Assembly (NCBI RefSeq): GCF_003860345.1
Contig: NZ_CP034179.1
Coordinates: 2,960,001-3,024,000, forward strand
DNA: 64,000 bases
Reading direction: 5' to 3'
Source: Caenibius tardaugens NBRC 16725
Lineage (GTDB): Bacteria > Pseudomonadota > Alphaproteobacteria > Sphingomonadales > Sphingomonadaceae
This document shows, in pieces, positions 47,415-56,363 of the stretch; the first letter of the stretch is position 1; every line of letters begins with the position of its first letter. The position numbers and the translations under genes were made by a program. The notes beneath the pieces were generated by a model. That model did not search any database and was not told where the DNA came from. It saw only the letters and a list, made by a program, of their open reading frames with translations.

Positions 47415-48485
47415 ATGACTGACGCAAATTCATTTATCATCCGGCCCGTGGCAGAGCCGCAGATCAAGGATGACGTTTATACGGCTGATCAGTATCGGCG
47501 TATGGTCAGCACCATTCGGGAGAATGGGCCCTGGAAAATGGTTCTCGCCCAGCATTTCAAATCTGCCGATGAAGTGGTGGCGACCATGTCGGGCGAGATG
47601 CCAGAGGGTGTGGAACCCTCGTTTGATATGTTCCTCACGCCCAATTTCCGCGGATATTTCGGCCAGAACGGGGTGTGCCTCTACCCGGAACTGGACGATG
47701 TCTTCTTCAACAGTCAGCACATGGCATGGGTGCGTTCCTACTGGAATGCCGACTACGCCGTTCCGGAATCGATGAATTTCATCATCCAGGGATCGTCGCG
47801 CAACACCGATCCCGCGCATCTCGATGGCACCTCTTTTCGCGGCATTGATCGGGGGAACTCTCCGGTGTGGCTGCAGAATATGATGGGTAAGTCGGGCCTG
47901 TTCCAGAACTGGATGGTGAAAAAAGCGCAGGTCATCGCGTGGTTCTACCAAGGGACGATCGGCGGCGGCTTTACCTATTGGCCCGATGGCCCCGAAGCGC
48001 AGCCCAAGCGTTTGACCATGCCATCGTGGAATCGCGGTGTCGTGACCCAGAACGAAATGATGTACCACCGTGGAGAAGCGTGTGGACCGATGGACAAGCG
48101 CATGCCTGAAGGGCTGGCTTTTGAATCCCTGTGGGCGGCAGACCCGGCTGTTGCCGATGGCTGGCAGATCACCACCGACGGGCGGGTGATCGAGCGTGTG
48201 TCCAGTGAAGAGACACGGTTGATGCTGCACTGGACGGCCAGCATCTATCAGGACCTTGATGAAATGAAGCTGATCTTCGATCACAAGGATGATCTGACGC
48301 ACGATCAGGTATTCGCTATGTTCATGGCCGATCTGCGCAAGCGCGGTGTGGCCTTTGCCGTCCCGACCGATCCTCTGTCCGATCGCGATTTCGTAAGGCT
48401 TCTGACCAAAACTTACGATCCGGGACGCCCAGCGATTTATCCTGCGGAGGCTCCGGGGCCGCACGAGGAGCAGATTGCAGCCTGA
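47415..48485 (+). CDS. Unrecognised 356-aa protein in the monooxygenase cluster
   Basis: 356 aa from ATG 47415. No signal peptide or membrane segment, so cytosolic. The sequence is rich in Trp, Tyr and Met. It has an HLD triad at residues 135-137 and a conserved-looking MYHRGEACGP at about 216-225, a spacing faintly like the HxD...H iron site of 2-oxoglutarate or PhyH-type oxygenases, but the evidence is weak. It lies between the VOC protein and the Baeyer-Villiger enzyme, which argues for an enzymatic step on the same substrate. I cannot name its family. Confidence 0.75.
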   Translation: MTDANSFIIRPVAEPQIKDDVYTADQYRRMVSTIRENGPWKMVLAQHFKSADEVVATMSGEMPEGVEPSFDMFLTPNFRGYFGQNGVCLYPELDDVFFNSQHMAWVRSYWNADYAVPESMNFIIQGSSRNTDPAHLDGTSFRGIDRGNSPVWLQNMMGKSGLFQNWMVKKAQVIAWFYQGTIGGGFTYWPDGPEAQPKRLTMPSWNRGVVTQNEMMYHRGEACGPMDKRMPEGLAFESLWAADPAVADGWQITTDGRVIERVSSEETRLMLHWTASIYQDLDEMKLIFDHKDDLTHDQVFAMFMADLRKRGVAFAVPTDPLSDRDFVRLLTKTYDPGRPAIYPAEAPGPHEEQIAA

Positions 48486-48688
48486 ATTTGGACGCCACCG
48501 GATCACAGGTTCTGGTTCCTTACCAGACGTGGTGCGGTGGCGACGGAATGGGTCCGGTTGGATTGGGGCCGGGCCGGCCTCGCACTGACAAGATCATACC
48601 TTCGTTTCGACGTGCTGGCTGCTGTCGGCGCGCAGGGCTTTTAACGTCCAGAATCGCTTGGATCGCACATATTTGTAAGGATCACCTG

Positions 48689-50626
48689 ATGTTGCAAACG
48701 ATGACGCAAACGAACCGGTCTGAGCCATTACTGCCGGACAGCGAGGTTTTGCGTCGGGCTTTGGCATCCGTCGATCCTTCGGATTTGCTGATGACTTACG
48801 CGTATCTCACGCACGACAGGGACCTGCTTGAACGGATGGCGCCGCATATTCGTCCACTGTTCGGTTTGGAGCCTACGGCGATACCTGACGAACTGGTTGA
48901 AGAATTGCGCAGCAAGGCATTCATCGCGCTGACCACTGCGGGTGCGACGCGCGGGGAAATGCCTTCGCGGGAATTGATGCAACGGATCATGAGCGTTGGC
49001 ATGGGTGAACAGGTTGACGACGAATTTGTCGATCTCCTGTTCGAACAATGTGGCTTCGTGGTGCCGCAAGCGCGCAAAAGCAGGGTCGATCGGACGATGC
49101 CCCCGCAGGGTTTCAAAGTATTGCTGGTCGGGGCAGGGCTGACCGGATTGGCCGCAGGTATCAAGCTGAAGGAGGCAGGTTACGATTATATCTGCGTTGA
49201 AAAGAATGCCGATGTTGCCGGAACGTGGCTCGAAAATGTCTATCCCGGTGTGGCGGTCGATACGCCGAGCCATTTCTATTCCTATTCCTTCCATCAGAAG
49301 GCGGACTGGAACCACTATTTTCCCCGTGGCGAGCAGGTGCGGCAATATCTGAACGGTGTTGCCGATCATTATGATCTGCGCCGGAATATCCGGTTTGAGA
49401 GCGTTGTGACCACGATGGCGTTCGACGAGGCTAGCGGGCTCTGGAACGTTACGATCAGGGATAAGAACGGCCATGCCGAGGTTGTGCAGGCCAATGCAGT
49501 CATGGTTGCGCACGGTCGTCTCAACCGATGGTCGTTGCCGGATATTCCCGGGATCGAACGCTTCACAGGCCCTGTGATGCATTCTGCGGGTTGGGATCGC
49601 TCGGTGGACCTTGAGGGCAAGCGGATTGCCGTGATCGGGACTGGCGCCAGCGGGGCACAGATCGTACCGAACGTCGCGCCCGACGCGGGCAAAGTCACGG
49701 TCTTCATGCGTTCACGCTACTGGGTGATGCCCAACCCCAAGATTAGCGGCACCGTGCCGGAGGAAACGAAGTGGGCGCTGGCGAATATTCCGGGGTTTCA
49801 ACAGTGGTTCCGCTTCGGCATCTACTGGAACGCATCGGATGGCTATTATCAGCATGTGCTACGCGATCCCGCGTGGCCGGACGATGCGCCATCGGTATCC
49901 GAAGTTAACGAACAACTGCGCCAGTATGGCCTGTCCTATATGCAGCAGAAGCTCGGCCATCGCCCCGAGCTTCTCGAAAAACTGACACCTGATTTTCCGA
50001 TCTTTTCCAAACGCATGGTGCTCGATGCAGGGTGGTACGACGCCTTGCTGAGGGACAATGTGGAGGTCGAGAACGATCCCATTGCAGAGATACTGCCCAA
50101 TGGCATCCGCACCAGAAGCGGCGCGGTGCATGAGGTGGATGTGATCGCATGCGCAACCGGTTTCAATATCGCCAGGATGCTCGGCGATGTACAGGTCACC
50201 GGGCGTGACGGGCGATCTCTCAACGAGGAGTGGGGAGACGATGATCCGCGCGCCTATCTGGGGACAACGGTGCCGGGGTACCCCAACCTGTTCCTGGTTG
50301 GCGGTCCCAACACCGGCCCCAATCATGGGGCCGGGGCAAACCTCGTGGCCGAAGCCGTGATCAATTATATCGTGGAATGTCTCGACCTGATGGTTGCCCG
50401 CGACGCTGCGACTATGGAACCGACAGAACAGGCCTATCGCGACTGGAACGACAAGATCGACGATCAGCTTACGCGGATGATCTGGTCACACCCCAAGGCG
50501 AACAGTTATTATAACAACAGCGCCGGACGCGTGTTTTTATCCAATCCGTTCAGGCTGGTCGATCTGTGGAACTGGACCAGAAAGCCCGTTGAAGAGCATT
50601 TCCTGCTGGGACGAGCACAGAACTGA
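48689..50626 (+). CDS. Flavin-containing (Baeyer-Villiger-type) monooxygenase
   Basis: 645 aa from ATG 48689 (AAGGA 8 bases upstream). An N-terminal extension of about 140 residues precedes FAD-binding VLLVGAGLTGLAAG. The type I Baeyer-Villiger fingerprint FTGPVMHSAGWD (FxGxxxHxxxW[P/D]) is at about 291-302, and the NADPH Rossmann IAVIGTGASGAQ near 316. Such enzymes insert oxygen next to a ketone carbonyl giving an ester or lactone. The extension is that of the long-form BVMOs for bulky cyclic or aryl ketones. Downstream serine esterase and SMP-30 lactonase fit the next step. Confidence 0.92.
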   Translation: MLQTMTQTNRSEPLLPDSEVLRRALASVDPSDLLMTYAYLTHDRDLLERMAPHIRPLFGLEPTAIPDELVEELRSKAFIALTTAGATRGEMPSRELMQRIMSVGMGEQVDDEFVDLLFEQCGFVVPQARKSRVDRTMPPQGFKVLLVGAGLTGLAAGIKLKEAGYDYICVEKNADVAGTWLENVYPGVAVDTPSHFYSYSFHQKADWNHYFPRGEQVRQYLNGVADHYDLRRNIRFESVVTTMAFDEASGLWNVTIRDKNGHAEVVQANAVMVAHGRLNRWSLPDIPGIERFTGPVMHSAGWDRSVDLEGKRIAVIGTGASGAQIVPNVAPDAGKVTVFMRSRYWVMPNPKISGTVPEETKWALANIPGFQQWFRFGIYWNASDGYYQHVLRDPAWPDDAPSVSEVNEQLRQYGLSYMQQKLGHRPELLEKLTPDFPIFSKRMVLDAGWYDALLRDNVEVENDPIAEILPNGIRTRSGAVHEVDVIACATGFNIARMLGDVQVTGRDGRSLNEEWGDDDPRAYLGTTVPGYPNLFLVGGPNTGPNHGAGANLVAEAVINYIVECLDLMVARDAATMEPTEQAYRDWNDKIDDQLTRMIWSHPKANSYYNNSAGRVFLSNPFRLVDLWNWTRKPVEEHFLLGRAQN

Positions 50627-51987
50627 TGACGCAGGCTGCGCAAGCTGGGCAAGAATTGGAAACGGACGCGTCGGCATCTATGTGTTCGGCATCTGCGCGT
50701 ATTTCCGGCCGAAACGGGTATTCTGTCTATGTCTTGATGTTGCTGCTGATGATCAACACGTTCAGCTATGCGGATCGGCACATATTTTCGATTCTGATAC
50801 CGGATATCAAGGCTGATTTCGGGGTGAGCGATTCAGTGCTCGGTCTTATCAGTGGTCCGGGATTCATCCTCAGCTACGTATTGGTTACCCTGCCTCTGGC
50901 GCGATGGGGAGACCAGTGGTCCCGACGCGGCGTGGTGGCGATATCTGCTGCCCTGTGGAGCATAGCAAGCGCGGCATGCGGCGTTGCAACCACTATCGTG
51001 CAAATGGCGAGTGCCCGGGTGCTCGTCGGAGTGGGAGAGGCCGGGGCGATGCATTCCTCTCAGGCGATGGTGTCGGGGATGTTTTCCGAACGGACACGTG
51101 CTCGCGCATTGGGCGTCCTGACGTCGTCGACATATATCGGAATGCTGGTCGGGCTTACGGGTGGTGCGGCAATCGCTGGCGTCTGGGGATGGAGAGCCGC
51201 ATTTGTCGCCCTTTCGTTGCCCGGTGCCCTCCTCGCCATCGTATTGTGGCTGTCCGGTCCCGGACAGGAAAAACATGCGACGCCGTCAAGCACGGGAAAG
51301 GGCCAGATTTCCTGGCTGGCGGCGATACGGTTGTTCTACGCGACACCGTCCCTGCGCTACCTTGCCCTTGGCGTCGGCGTGTTCAACATTTTCGGTTATG
51401 CGGGGGCGACCTGGCTTCCCGCTTTTCTGGTCCGTTCGCATGGCTTGAGTGTTGTTGAAACCGGTCTGTGGATGGGCGTCGGTTCGGCTGTCGGGGGAGT
51501 CGTCGGCAGCCTGATAAGCGGGATTCTGGTCGATATTTCGCGCCGTCATGACGAGATCTGGCAATTGCGCATTCCGGCAATGGGTTTGCTCCTGACGTTT
51601 CCGCTGACGGTCACGACGTTTCTGTTAACGGGTGGCCTGACGCTCGAACTTTTCGGGTTCGCGATTCCAGTCGTTGTCTTTCTGATGTTGTGCACCAGCT
51701 TCCTGAGTGCGCTTTGGGCAGCGCCGGCATACGGGGCGATCGCACGGCTTATTCCTCCACAGCAGAGAGCGCAGGCAGCCGGGATCATGATCGTCATTAT
51801 CAACGTGGTGGGAAGTATGCTGGGGCCGCCCGTTGCCGGAATAGTCAGCGATATACTCGGGCGCGAATTCCATGGGGATTCCATGCGGTACAGCTTGCTG
51901 TCGATGAGCGTTCTTATTCTCGTCGGAGGGCTGCTCACGTGGAAGGCGAGCGCACACTACAGGCGCGATCTTGCGGATGCGGCCTGA
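50626..51987 (+). CDS. MFS transporter
   Basis: 453 aa with about 12 transmembrane helices. The A-loop motif ADFGVSDSVLGLISGPGF, LARWGDQWSRRGVVAISAALWS (the G-x-x-x-D-R/K-like loop) and the second-half RLIPPQQRAQAAGIMIVIINVVGSMLGPP are clear. The start ATG overlaps the monooxygenase stop as TGATG, showing coupled expression. It is the likely inner-membrane import or export step for the substrate or product of the cluster. The ligand is not predictable. Confidence 0.94.
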   Translation: MTQAAQAGQELETDASASMCSASARISGRNGYSVYVLMLLLMINTFSYADRHIFSILIPDIKADFGVSDSVLGLISGPGFILSYVLVTLPLARWGDQWSRRGVVAISAALWSIASAACGVATTIVQMASARVLVGVGEAGAMHSSQAMVSGMFSERTRARALGVLTSSTYIGMLVGLTGGAAIAGVWGWRAAFVALSLPGALLAIVLWLSGPGQEKHATPSSTGKGQISWLAAIRLFYATPSLRYLALGVGVFNIFGYAGATWLPAFLVRSHGLSVVETGLWMGVGSAVGGVVGSLISGILVDISRRHDEIWQLRIPAMGLLLTFPLTVTTFLLTGGLTLELFGFAIPVVVFLMLCTSFLSALWAAPAYGAIARLIPPQQRAQAAGIMIVIINVVGSMLGPPVAGIVSDILGREFHGDSMRYSLLSMSVLILVGGLLTWKASAHYRRDLADAA

Positions 51988-52027
51988 TTGTCCGCTTGGA
52001 GATGACCACCAGATGCGGGAGGATACC

Positions 52028-53290
52028 ATGAAGCACACAGGCGATGCTGACGTTGGGCACAGCGCCATGCTGTCGAATTTTGAGGCGTTGCAGAAAACTG
52101 CGCGCGGGTTTGTGGATCAGGGTGTCGTGCCTGGTGTGGCGCTGGCATGGCAAAAGGACGATGGTCCGATCCAGTATCATGCATACGGTCATCTGGGTTT
52201 CGGATCGCCTGTGGCGGTAAATGAACGCTCTTTGTTTCGAATTTTCTCGATGACCAAGCCCATCACCGGTATCGCCGCGATGATGCTGGTTGAAGCAGGT
52301 TCTCTCAGCCTCGATCAACCGTTGTCTGACATACTTCCCGCATTTCGCGATATGGAAGTTGTCGTCGACGGCGATGGCATGCGAACCCGGCGAGCGTCCG
52401 GCCCGATCACCATTCGTCACCTTCTCACACATACTGCGGGCTTCGGATCGGCAGGAATGACGCTGGGCGGTCTATATGTGAAGAATGGCATTGCGCCTGG
52501 TGTGCGGGAACGCGTGCCCGGACCGGGGGAACTGGCGACGCCGAAAACGCTGGCGGAATTGGGCGCGCGTGTAGCCGGCCTGCCGCTGGCTGCAGATCCG
52601 GGTACGCGGTTTGATTACAGCATATCTCTGGACATCCTTGGTCTCGTTATTGAGACAGTTTCGGGAATGCCATTCGACCGGTTCCTTCAACAGCGTCTGT
52701 TCGAGCCGTTGGGCATGATTGATACAGGCTTTGCTGTGGATGCCTCCCGGATTGATCGTTTCGCGGACCTGCCGGAGCAAAAAGGCCTGCTCTGGACCCT
52801 TGCGGACGATCCGCGTCACAGCCGCTATTCCATGCCATACTTTCCATCCGGTGGCGGGGGGCTTGTTTCGACAGCGCAGGATTACGCGCGTTTCGCGGCA
52901 ATGATTCTGAATGACGGCGTATGGGCTGGTCAGCCGCTATTGAAACCTGAGATCATCCATATCGCACGTTCCAATCTTTTACCCGAAGGCATCGATCGCG
53001 TTGATCTCCCCCTTGGGCAAACGCTCGCGGGGATTGGTTTCGGGGCAGGCATGTCCGTGCAACTATCGCCGGGCCGTAGAACAGAGGGGATGTTTGCCTG
53101 GCCCGGTGAAGTGCCGGTTGGTGTTGTCGGCTGGCCGGGTGCAGCCGGGACGGCATGTTGGATCGATCCTGATCGCCGTTTCTTCCTCGTATTGATGACG
53201 CAATATTGGCCATCATGGCTCAATGCATCGATGCGACCAGATATAATTGCTGCAGCGTATAGCGATATGGCGAAAGAAAAGGTCCGTTAA
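52028..53290 (+). CDS. Serine hydrolase of the class C beta-lactamase/esterase family
   Basis: 420 aa from ATG 52028, with GGAGGA upstream. The catalytic SMTK motif is Ser74 to Lys77, preceded by the usual F-R-I-F. A Tyr segment FDYSISLDILGL matches the YxN position. No signal peptide, so it acts in the cytoplasm and is an esterase or lactonase rather than a cell-wall enzyme. In this operon it is the natural candidate to cleave the ester made by the Baeyer-Villiger enzyme. Confidence 0.9.
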   Translation: MKHTGDADVGHSAMLSNFEALQKTARGFVDQGVVPGVALAWQKDDGPIQYHAYGHLGFGSPVAVNERSLFRIFSMTKPITGIAAMMLVEAGSLSLDQPLSDILPAFRDMEVVVDGDGMRTRRASGPITIRHLLTHTAGFGSAGMTLGGLYVKNGIAPGVRERVPGPGELATPKTLAELGARVAGLPLAADPGTRFDYSISLDILGLVIETVSGMPFDRFLQQRLFEPLGMIDTGFAVDASRIDRFADLPEQKGLLWTLADDPRHSRYSMPYFPSGGGGLVSTAQDYARFAAMILNDGVWAGQPLLKPEIIHIARSNLLPEGIDRVDLPLGQTLAGIGFGAGMSVQLSPGRRTEGMFAWPGEVPVGVVGWPGAAGTACWIDPDRRFFLVLMTQYWPSWLNASMRPDIIAAAYSDMAKEKVR

Positions 53291-53301
53291 GGGTTTGTGC
53301 A

Positions 53302-54249
53302 ATGGCAAGGCCAGCCAGAAGCAACGGCCTCCAGGAAAAGGGCAGAGGAATGATTGTACGGGACGAGATCCGCACGCTGGTGGAAGGGCTGACTTTGCCG
53401 GAATGCCCGCGGTGGCATAAGGGCAACCTTTATTTTTCAGATATCACTGCAGGCCGCATTTACAGGCTTGGCGGCGAAAACAGGGCTGAATTGCTATATC
53501 AATCCGATGGCGATTTCGTCGGTGGTCTGGGGTTTCTGGATGACGATACTCTTCTGGCGGTTTTGTCTAAGCAACGGCGTATCGTCCGGATTGCTGACGG
53601 GAAGGCGCAACCTTATGCGGCCCTGAGCGACCTCTGCCCGTTCGTGCTGAACGATATGGTCGTCAGCCGGAACCATGCCTACATCAGTCAGCCGGGGTTT
53701 GATATTTGGGCCGACCATCCCGACGGCATGCCTCCAGCGACAGAACTGCTGCACGTCGATCCGACAAGATCGAGCACTCTTGCGGCCACGGAAATGATGT
53801 CACCGAACGGTATGGCAATCAGTTCTGACGGCCGTGTGTTGTATGTGGCGGAAAGTACCGCTTTACGCATCACGTGCTACGATATCGATCCTGCGACCGG
53901 AGCATTGTCGAACCGGCGACTGTTCGCACAATTGCCCGATGGCGGCTTCCCCGATGGCATTTGTCTGGATGATCACGGTGGCGTGTGGGCAGCTGTTCCC
54001 GTCGCCGTTTCCGGAACATCCTTTGGTGGCGGGCCAGGGGTCATCCGCATGATTGAAGGTGGCGAAGTCACGCACCTTGTGCGGGTGGGATCGGGTCGCC
54101 GGGCGCTTGCCTGTGCATTTGGCGGCAATCAGCGCGACATTCTTTATGTTTGTACTGTCCCGGATTTTGAGGTGGCTTCAGCAGAATCCGATAGTCAGGG
54201 CAAACTGGAATGCATCGAAGTAGAGTTCAAAGGGCAAGGGGTTCCTTGA
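53302..54249 (+). CDS. SMP-30/gluconolactonase-family lactone hydrolase
   Basis: 315 aa from ATG 53302 (AAGGG 8 bases upstream); a second start at 53350 is possible. The six-bladed propeller signatures PECPRWHKGNLYFSDITAGRIYRL, MMSPNGMAISSDGRVLYVAES and FPDGICLDDHGGVWAA are present with likely calcium/metal Glu and Asp. The family opens lactones. It is the last gene of the cluster, which is followed by a long gene-free stretch. Confidence 0.93.
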   Translation: MARPARSNGLQEKGRGMIVRDEIRTLVEGLTLPECPRWHKGNLYFSDITAGRIYRLGGENRAELLYQSDGDFVGGLGFLDDDTLLAVLSKQRRIVRIADGKAQPYAALSDLCPFVLNDMVVSRNHAYISQPGFDIWADHPDGMPPATELLHVDPTRSSTLAATEMMSPNGMAISSDGRVLYVAESTALRITCYDIDPATGALSNRRLFAQLPDGGFPDGICLDDHGGVWAAVPVAVSGTSFGGGPGVIRMIEGGEVTHLVRVGSGRRALACAFGGNQRDILYVCTVPDFEVASAESDSQGKLECIEVEFKGQGVP

Positions 54250-54824
54250 GAGCCAAGCAGAATGCCCTGGGCAGGGGCAAGAAAGTGAGAGCGGGGAAAA
54301 GTTAGCGGGTGGCTCCTCAGATTAGGTGGTCTGAACACTTCGTTTGGGGCCAATTTAGGGGTGAACTGGTGGAGCGCATGAGGTGGATCAAACTCTCACG
54401 TTTTTTCCGAGTTCGTGACCAACATCCTTTCGGCCATAGATCTCTAAAAGCCGCAGAGATTCTGAAATCTTTCGATATTCGTTACTTGTGATGCTGCCTC
54501 ATGTATAAAAGGCTGGCGCAGTTACCCATAAGGAAACCGCTTCATCGGCTTGTATCGGGTGGCTCTCGAAGTTTGTCGATCGTCAGTTCCTCAGCGGTCA
54601 CTTCCAATTTCATTGATTTATTCCCCACGAGTTTTCGCAACCGGTCAATAGGCCCGTTTGCGGGATGACGCCTGAAGCAGGGAGGGCGCGCCTTGCCACA
54701 CGGAGAACAGTTGGCATTGGGCTGGCCGCGCTATCGGCGATCATTCCGTGAACTTTTCTCCATCATGGGAGCAAAGGCTTTGGTTAATCGTTTCCTTGTC
54801 AACGTATATTCAAGGAGTTGTGTC
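54250..54824. other. Gene-poor stretch with the right-hand copy of the direct repeat
   Basis: 575 bases. I find no supported gene. Short open frames (for example 54309-54491) show no homology. The right repeat copy lies at 54427-54503. The region is lower in GC than its neighbours, with AT-rich tracts near 54395-54410. Confidence 0.6.
54427..54503 (+). repeat. Right copy of the decayed direct repeat
   Basis: Matches 43011-43086 with about 56 identities in 78 aligned columns. Its left end corresponds to the CCGCCA terminus of tRNA-Ser (here CGGCCA), suggesting a degenerated tRNA 3'-end remnant. Confidence 0.6.
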
Positions 54825-54974
54825 ATGCTTTTGGCAATTGCGATTGCGCTTGTCGTGCTGTGGGCTTTGGGATTCATAGTATTCCATGTGAGTGCCGCAG
54901 CTATTCATCTGCTCATATTTGCTGCGGTTGTCCTTTTGATTGTCCACTTTGTCAGAGGCGCTCGAGCAATATAG
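54825..54974 (+). CDS. DUF5670 (lmo0937-like) small membrane protein
   Basis: 49 aa from ATG 54825, with AAGGAG 8 bases upstream. Two hydrophobic helices, MLLAIAIALVVLWALGFIVF and AAIHLLIFAAVVLLIVHFVRG, joined by HVS, match the lmo0937 family pattern. An inner-membrane protein of unknown function. A perfect hairpin follows 16 bases after the stop. Confidence 0.82.
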   Translation: MLLAIAIALVVLWALGFIVFHVSAAAIHLLIFAAVVLLIVHFVRGARAI

Positions 54975-54990
54975 GGCGCTTGACGTTTTG

Positions 54991-55028
54991 GCGGCCCCGG
55001 TTCCTGTTTGACAAGGAACCGGGGCCGC
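54991..55028. terminator. Perfect 15-bp hairpin downstream of the DUF5670 gene
   Basis: GCGGCCCCGGTTCCT at 54991-55005 pairs perfectly with AGGAACCGGGGCCGC at 55014-55028 around an 8-base loop. There is no good T tract, so it may act as a 3' stabiliser or a bidirectional terminator. Confidence 0.7.
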
Positions 55029-55553
55029 GCGTTCCGCCGGGTGCATCTGGTTAACGACCCGTGGCGACTGTTCGCAGCGGAACACGCACGCGTGTCAGTT
55101 CCGTGATGACTGCTGTGTCGAGATGGCTGCGGCGGATCGTTGCGCCATTCCCGTCAACGATTGCGGCCACAGTCTTCGCAATCATCACCTTGTTGCCTGC
55201 GGATTGTCTGACGGTGCCGTTCAATGCGATTGTCATCGCGCGTGTCTTGCCGATGAACCGGGGGCTTACGATCAAGTGGCTTTTCGATCATGCCATCTCT
55301 CCAGAATATCTGGAAACGTGGGTAATTACAGAGAGTTCCGTGAATTTTTTGTAATGTGAGAGAGTGGCAATGCGGCGCTTCCGTAAAGGACGAAGTCACC
55401 AGTTCGGAAGCCGGATATTGATCCATGCGGCCCGGTTTGCGCGATGTCCCGCCCAGGACTGGACGGTGTTCGTGCTGTCTCTTCAGCGAACGATAGACCC
55501 TGCTTGCATGACAATTTTCAATACTGGGCGTGGCAGTTGCGGGAAGCAACAGC
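55029..55553. other. Region with only one weak short gene candidate
   Basis: 525 bases between the hairpin and the amidotransferase end. It contains one low-confidence minus-strand frame (55051-55275) and otherwise no supported feature. Confidence 0.4.
55051..55275 (-). CDS. Possible small protein, unknown
   Basis: A minus-strand frame of up to 74 aa (TTG 55275 start; ATG 55236 gives 61 aa). NKVMIAKTVAAIVDGNGATIRRSHLDTAVITEL looks protein-like with balanced composition, but there is no good ribosome site and I recognise no family. The plus strand is also open here. It may not be a gene. Confidence 0.3.
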   Translation of the reverse strand: MIVSPRFIGKTRAMTIALNGTVRQSAGNKVMIAKTVAAIVDGNGATIRRSHLDTAVITELTRVRVPLRTVATGR

Positions 55554-56363
55554 CTACAATGTTCCCCGCATGATCTCATACCCCTCACGGAAGGCCAGCG
55601 TTGTCCCTTCGACAAGACCGGTCCATTCGCCACTATCCAACGGAACACTGGCAATCAGAACTTGCGATCCATGACTGTGCTTTTTCAGTGAAGCGCCTTT
55701 CACCTCCCAGAGCATTTCCTCGCGCGGGATCTGACGCATATGGAGGCCGGGGCTTCGCGATGGTCCGAGCGCCCCATAGGCATATTCATATTGGCGTTTA
55801 TCGGAATGGATAAACAAGGTTTCCCCTTGGGCATATAGTACGTTGCTATCCCCCATTGGTCTGATTTCATGGCAAAATTCTGTGAATATCTCAAATCGAT
55901 CCGCTAGTGTTGCCGTATCGTTCAGCTTCGCGAATTGGCTGAGAAGAACCATGAATGCCAGTTCGGAATCCGTTTCACCCACGCATTCCCCAGCCTGTGG
56001 CGATCCGGCATAGCGAACTTTCAATTCCGCCAGATCACCATTGTGCGCGAAGCTGTGAGTCTGCCCGTGAATCCTGCGCTGGAAAGGATGCGTGTTGGCC
56101 AGCGATGGGGTTCCTACAGTAGCCCGGCGGACATGTGCGACGACCAGACGCGATAGGGGCGGTTGCGATGCAACCATCTTTTCCAGCGCACTTGTGGAAC
56201 CGGCGCTGGGTTCCTTGAACAGATAGGCATCCCGGGGTTGTGCGAACACAATCCCCCATCCGTCACGATTGGCAAAGCGCTGGCCGCCGTGGGTCGCAAA
56301 TTCGGCAAGCGCGTAGCGCAGCCTGACTGGGTGTTCGCTCGACATCGCAAAGAGTTCACACAT
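55554..56363 (-). CDS. Class II glutamine amidotransferase (EgtC/YafJ-like)
   Basis: 269 aa from ATG 56363, so the catalytic nucleophile is Cys2 in MCELFAMSSEHP after Met removal. NRDGWGIVF, VAHVRRATVGTPSLANTHPFQ and HNGDLAE are the family glutaminase motifs. The first 8 bases (ATGTGTGA) are also the end of the M61 peptidase gene upstream. These proteins release ammonia from glutamine or hydrolyse gamma-glutamyl bonds; the substrate is unknown. Confidence 0.92.
   Translation of the reverse strand: MCELFAMSSEHPVRLRYALAEFATHGGQRFANRDGWGIVFAQPRDAYLFKEPSAGSTSALEKMVASQPPLSRLVVAHVRRATVGTPSLANTHPFQRRIHGQTHSFAHNGDLAELKVRYAGSPQAGECVGETDSELAFMVLLSQFAKLNDTATLADRFEIFTEFCHEIRPMGDSNVLYAQGETLFIHSDKRQYEYAYGALGPSRSPGLHMRQIPREEMLWEVKGASLKKHSHGSQVLIASVPLDSGEWTGLVEGTTLAFREGYEIMRGTL

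Noticed and set aside
54309-54491. Short frame in the gap after the catabolic cluster, considered as a transposase fragment
   Set aside because: No recognisable transposase motif, and it overlaps the direct repeat; no terminal inverted repeats were found nearby.
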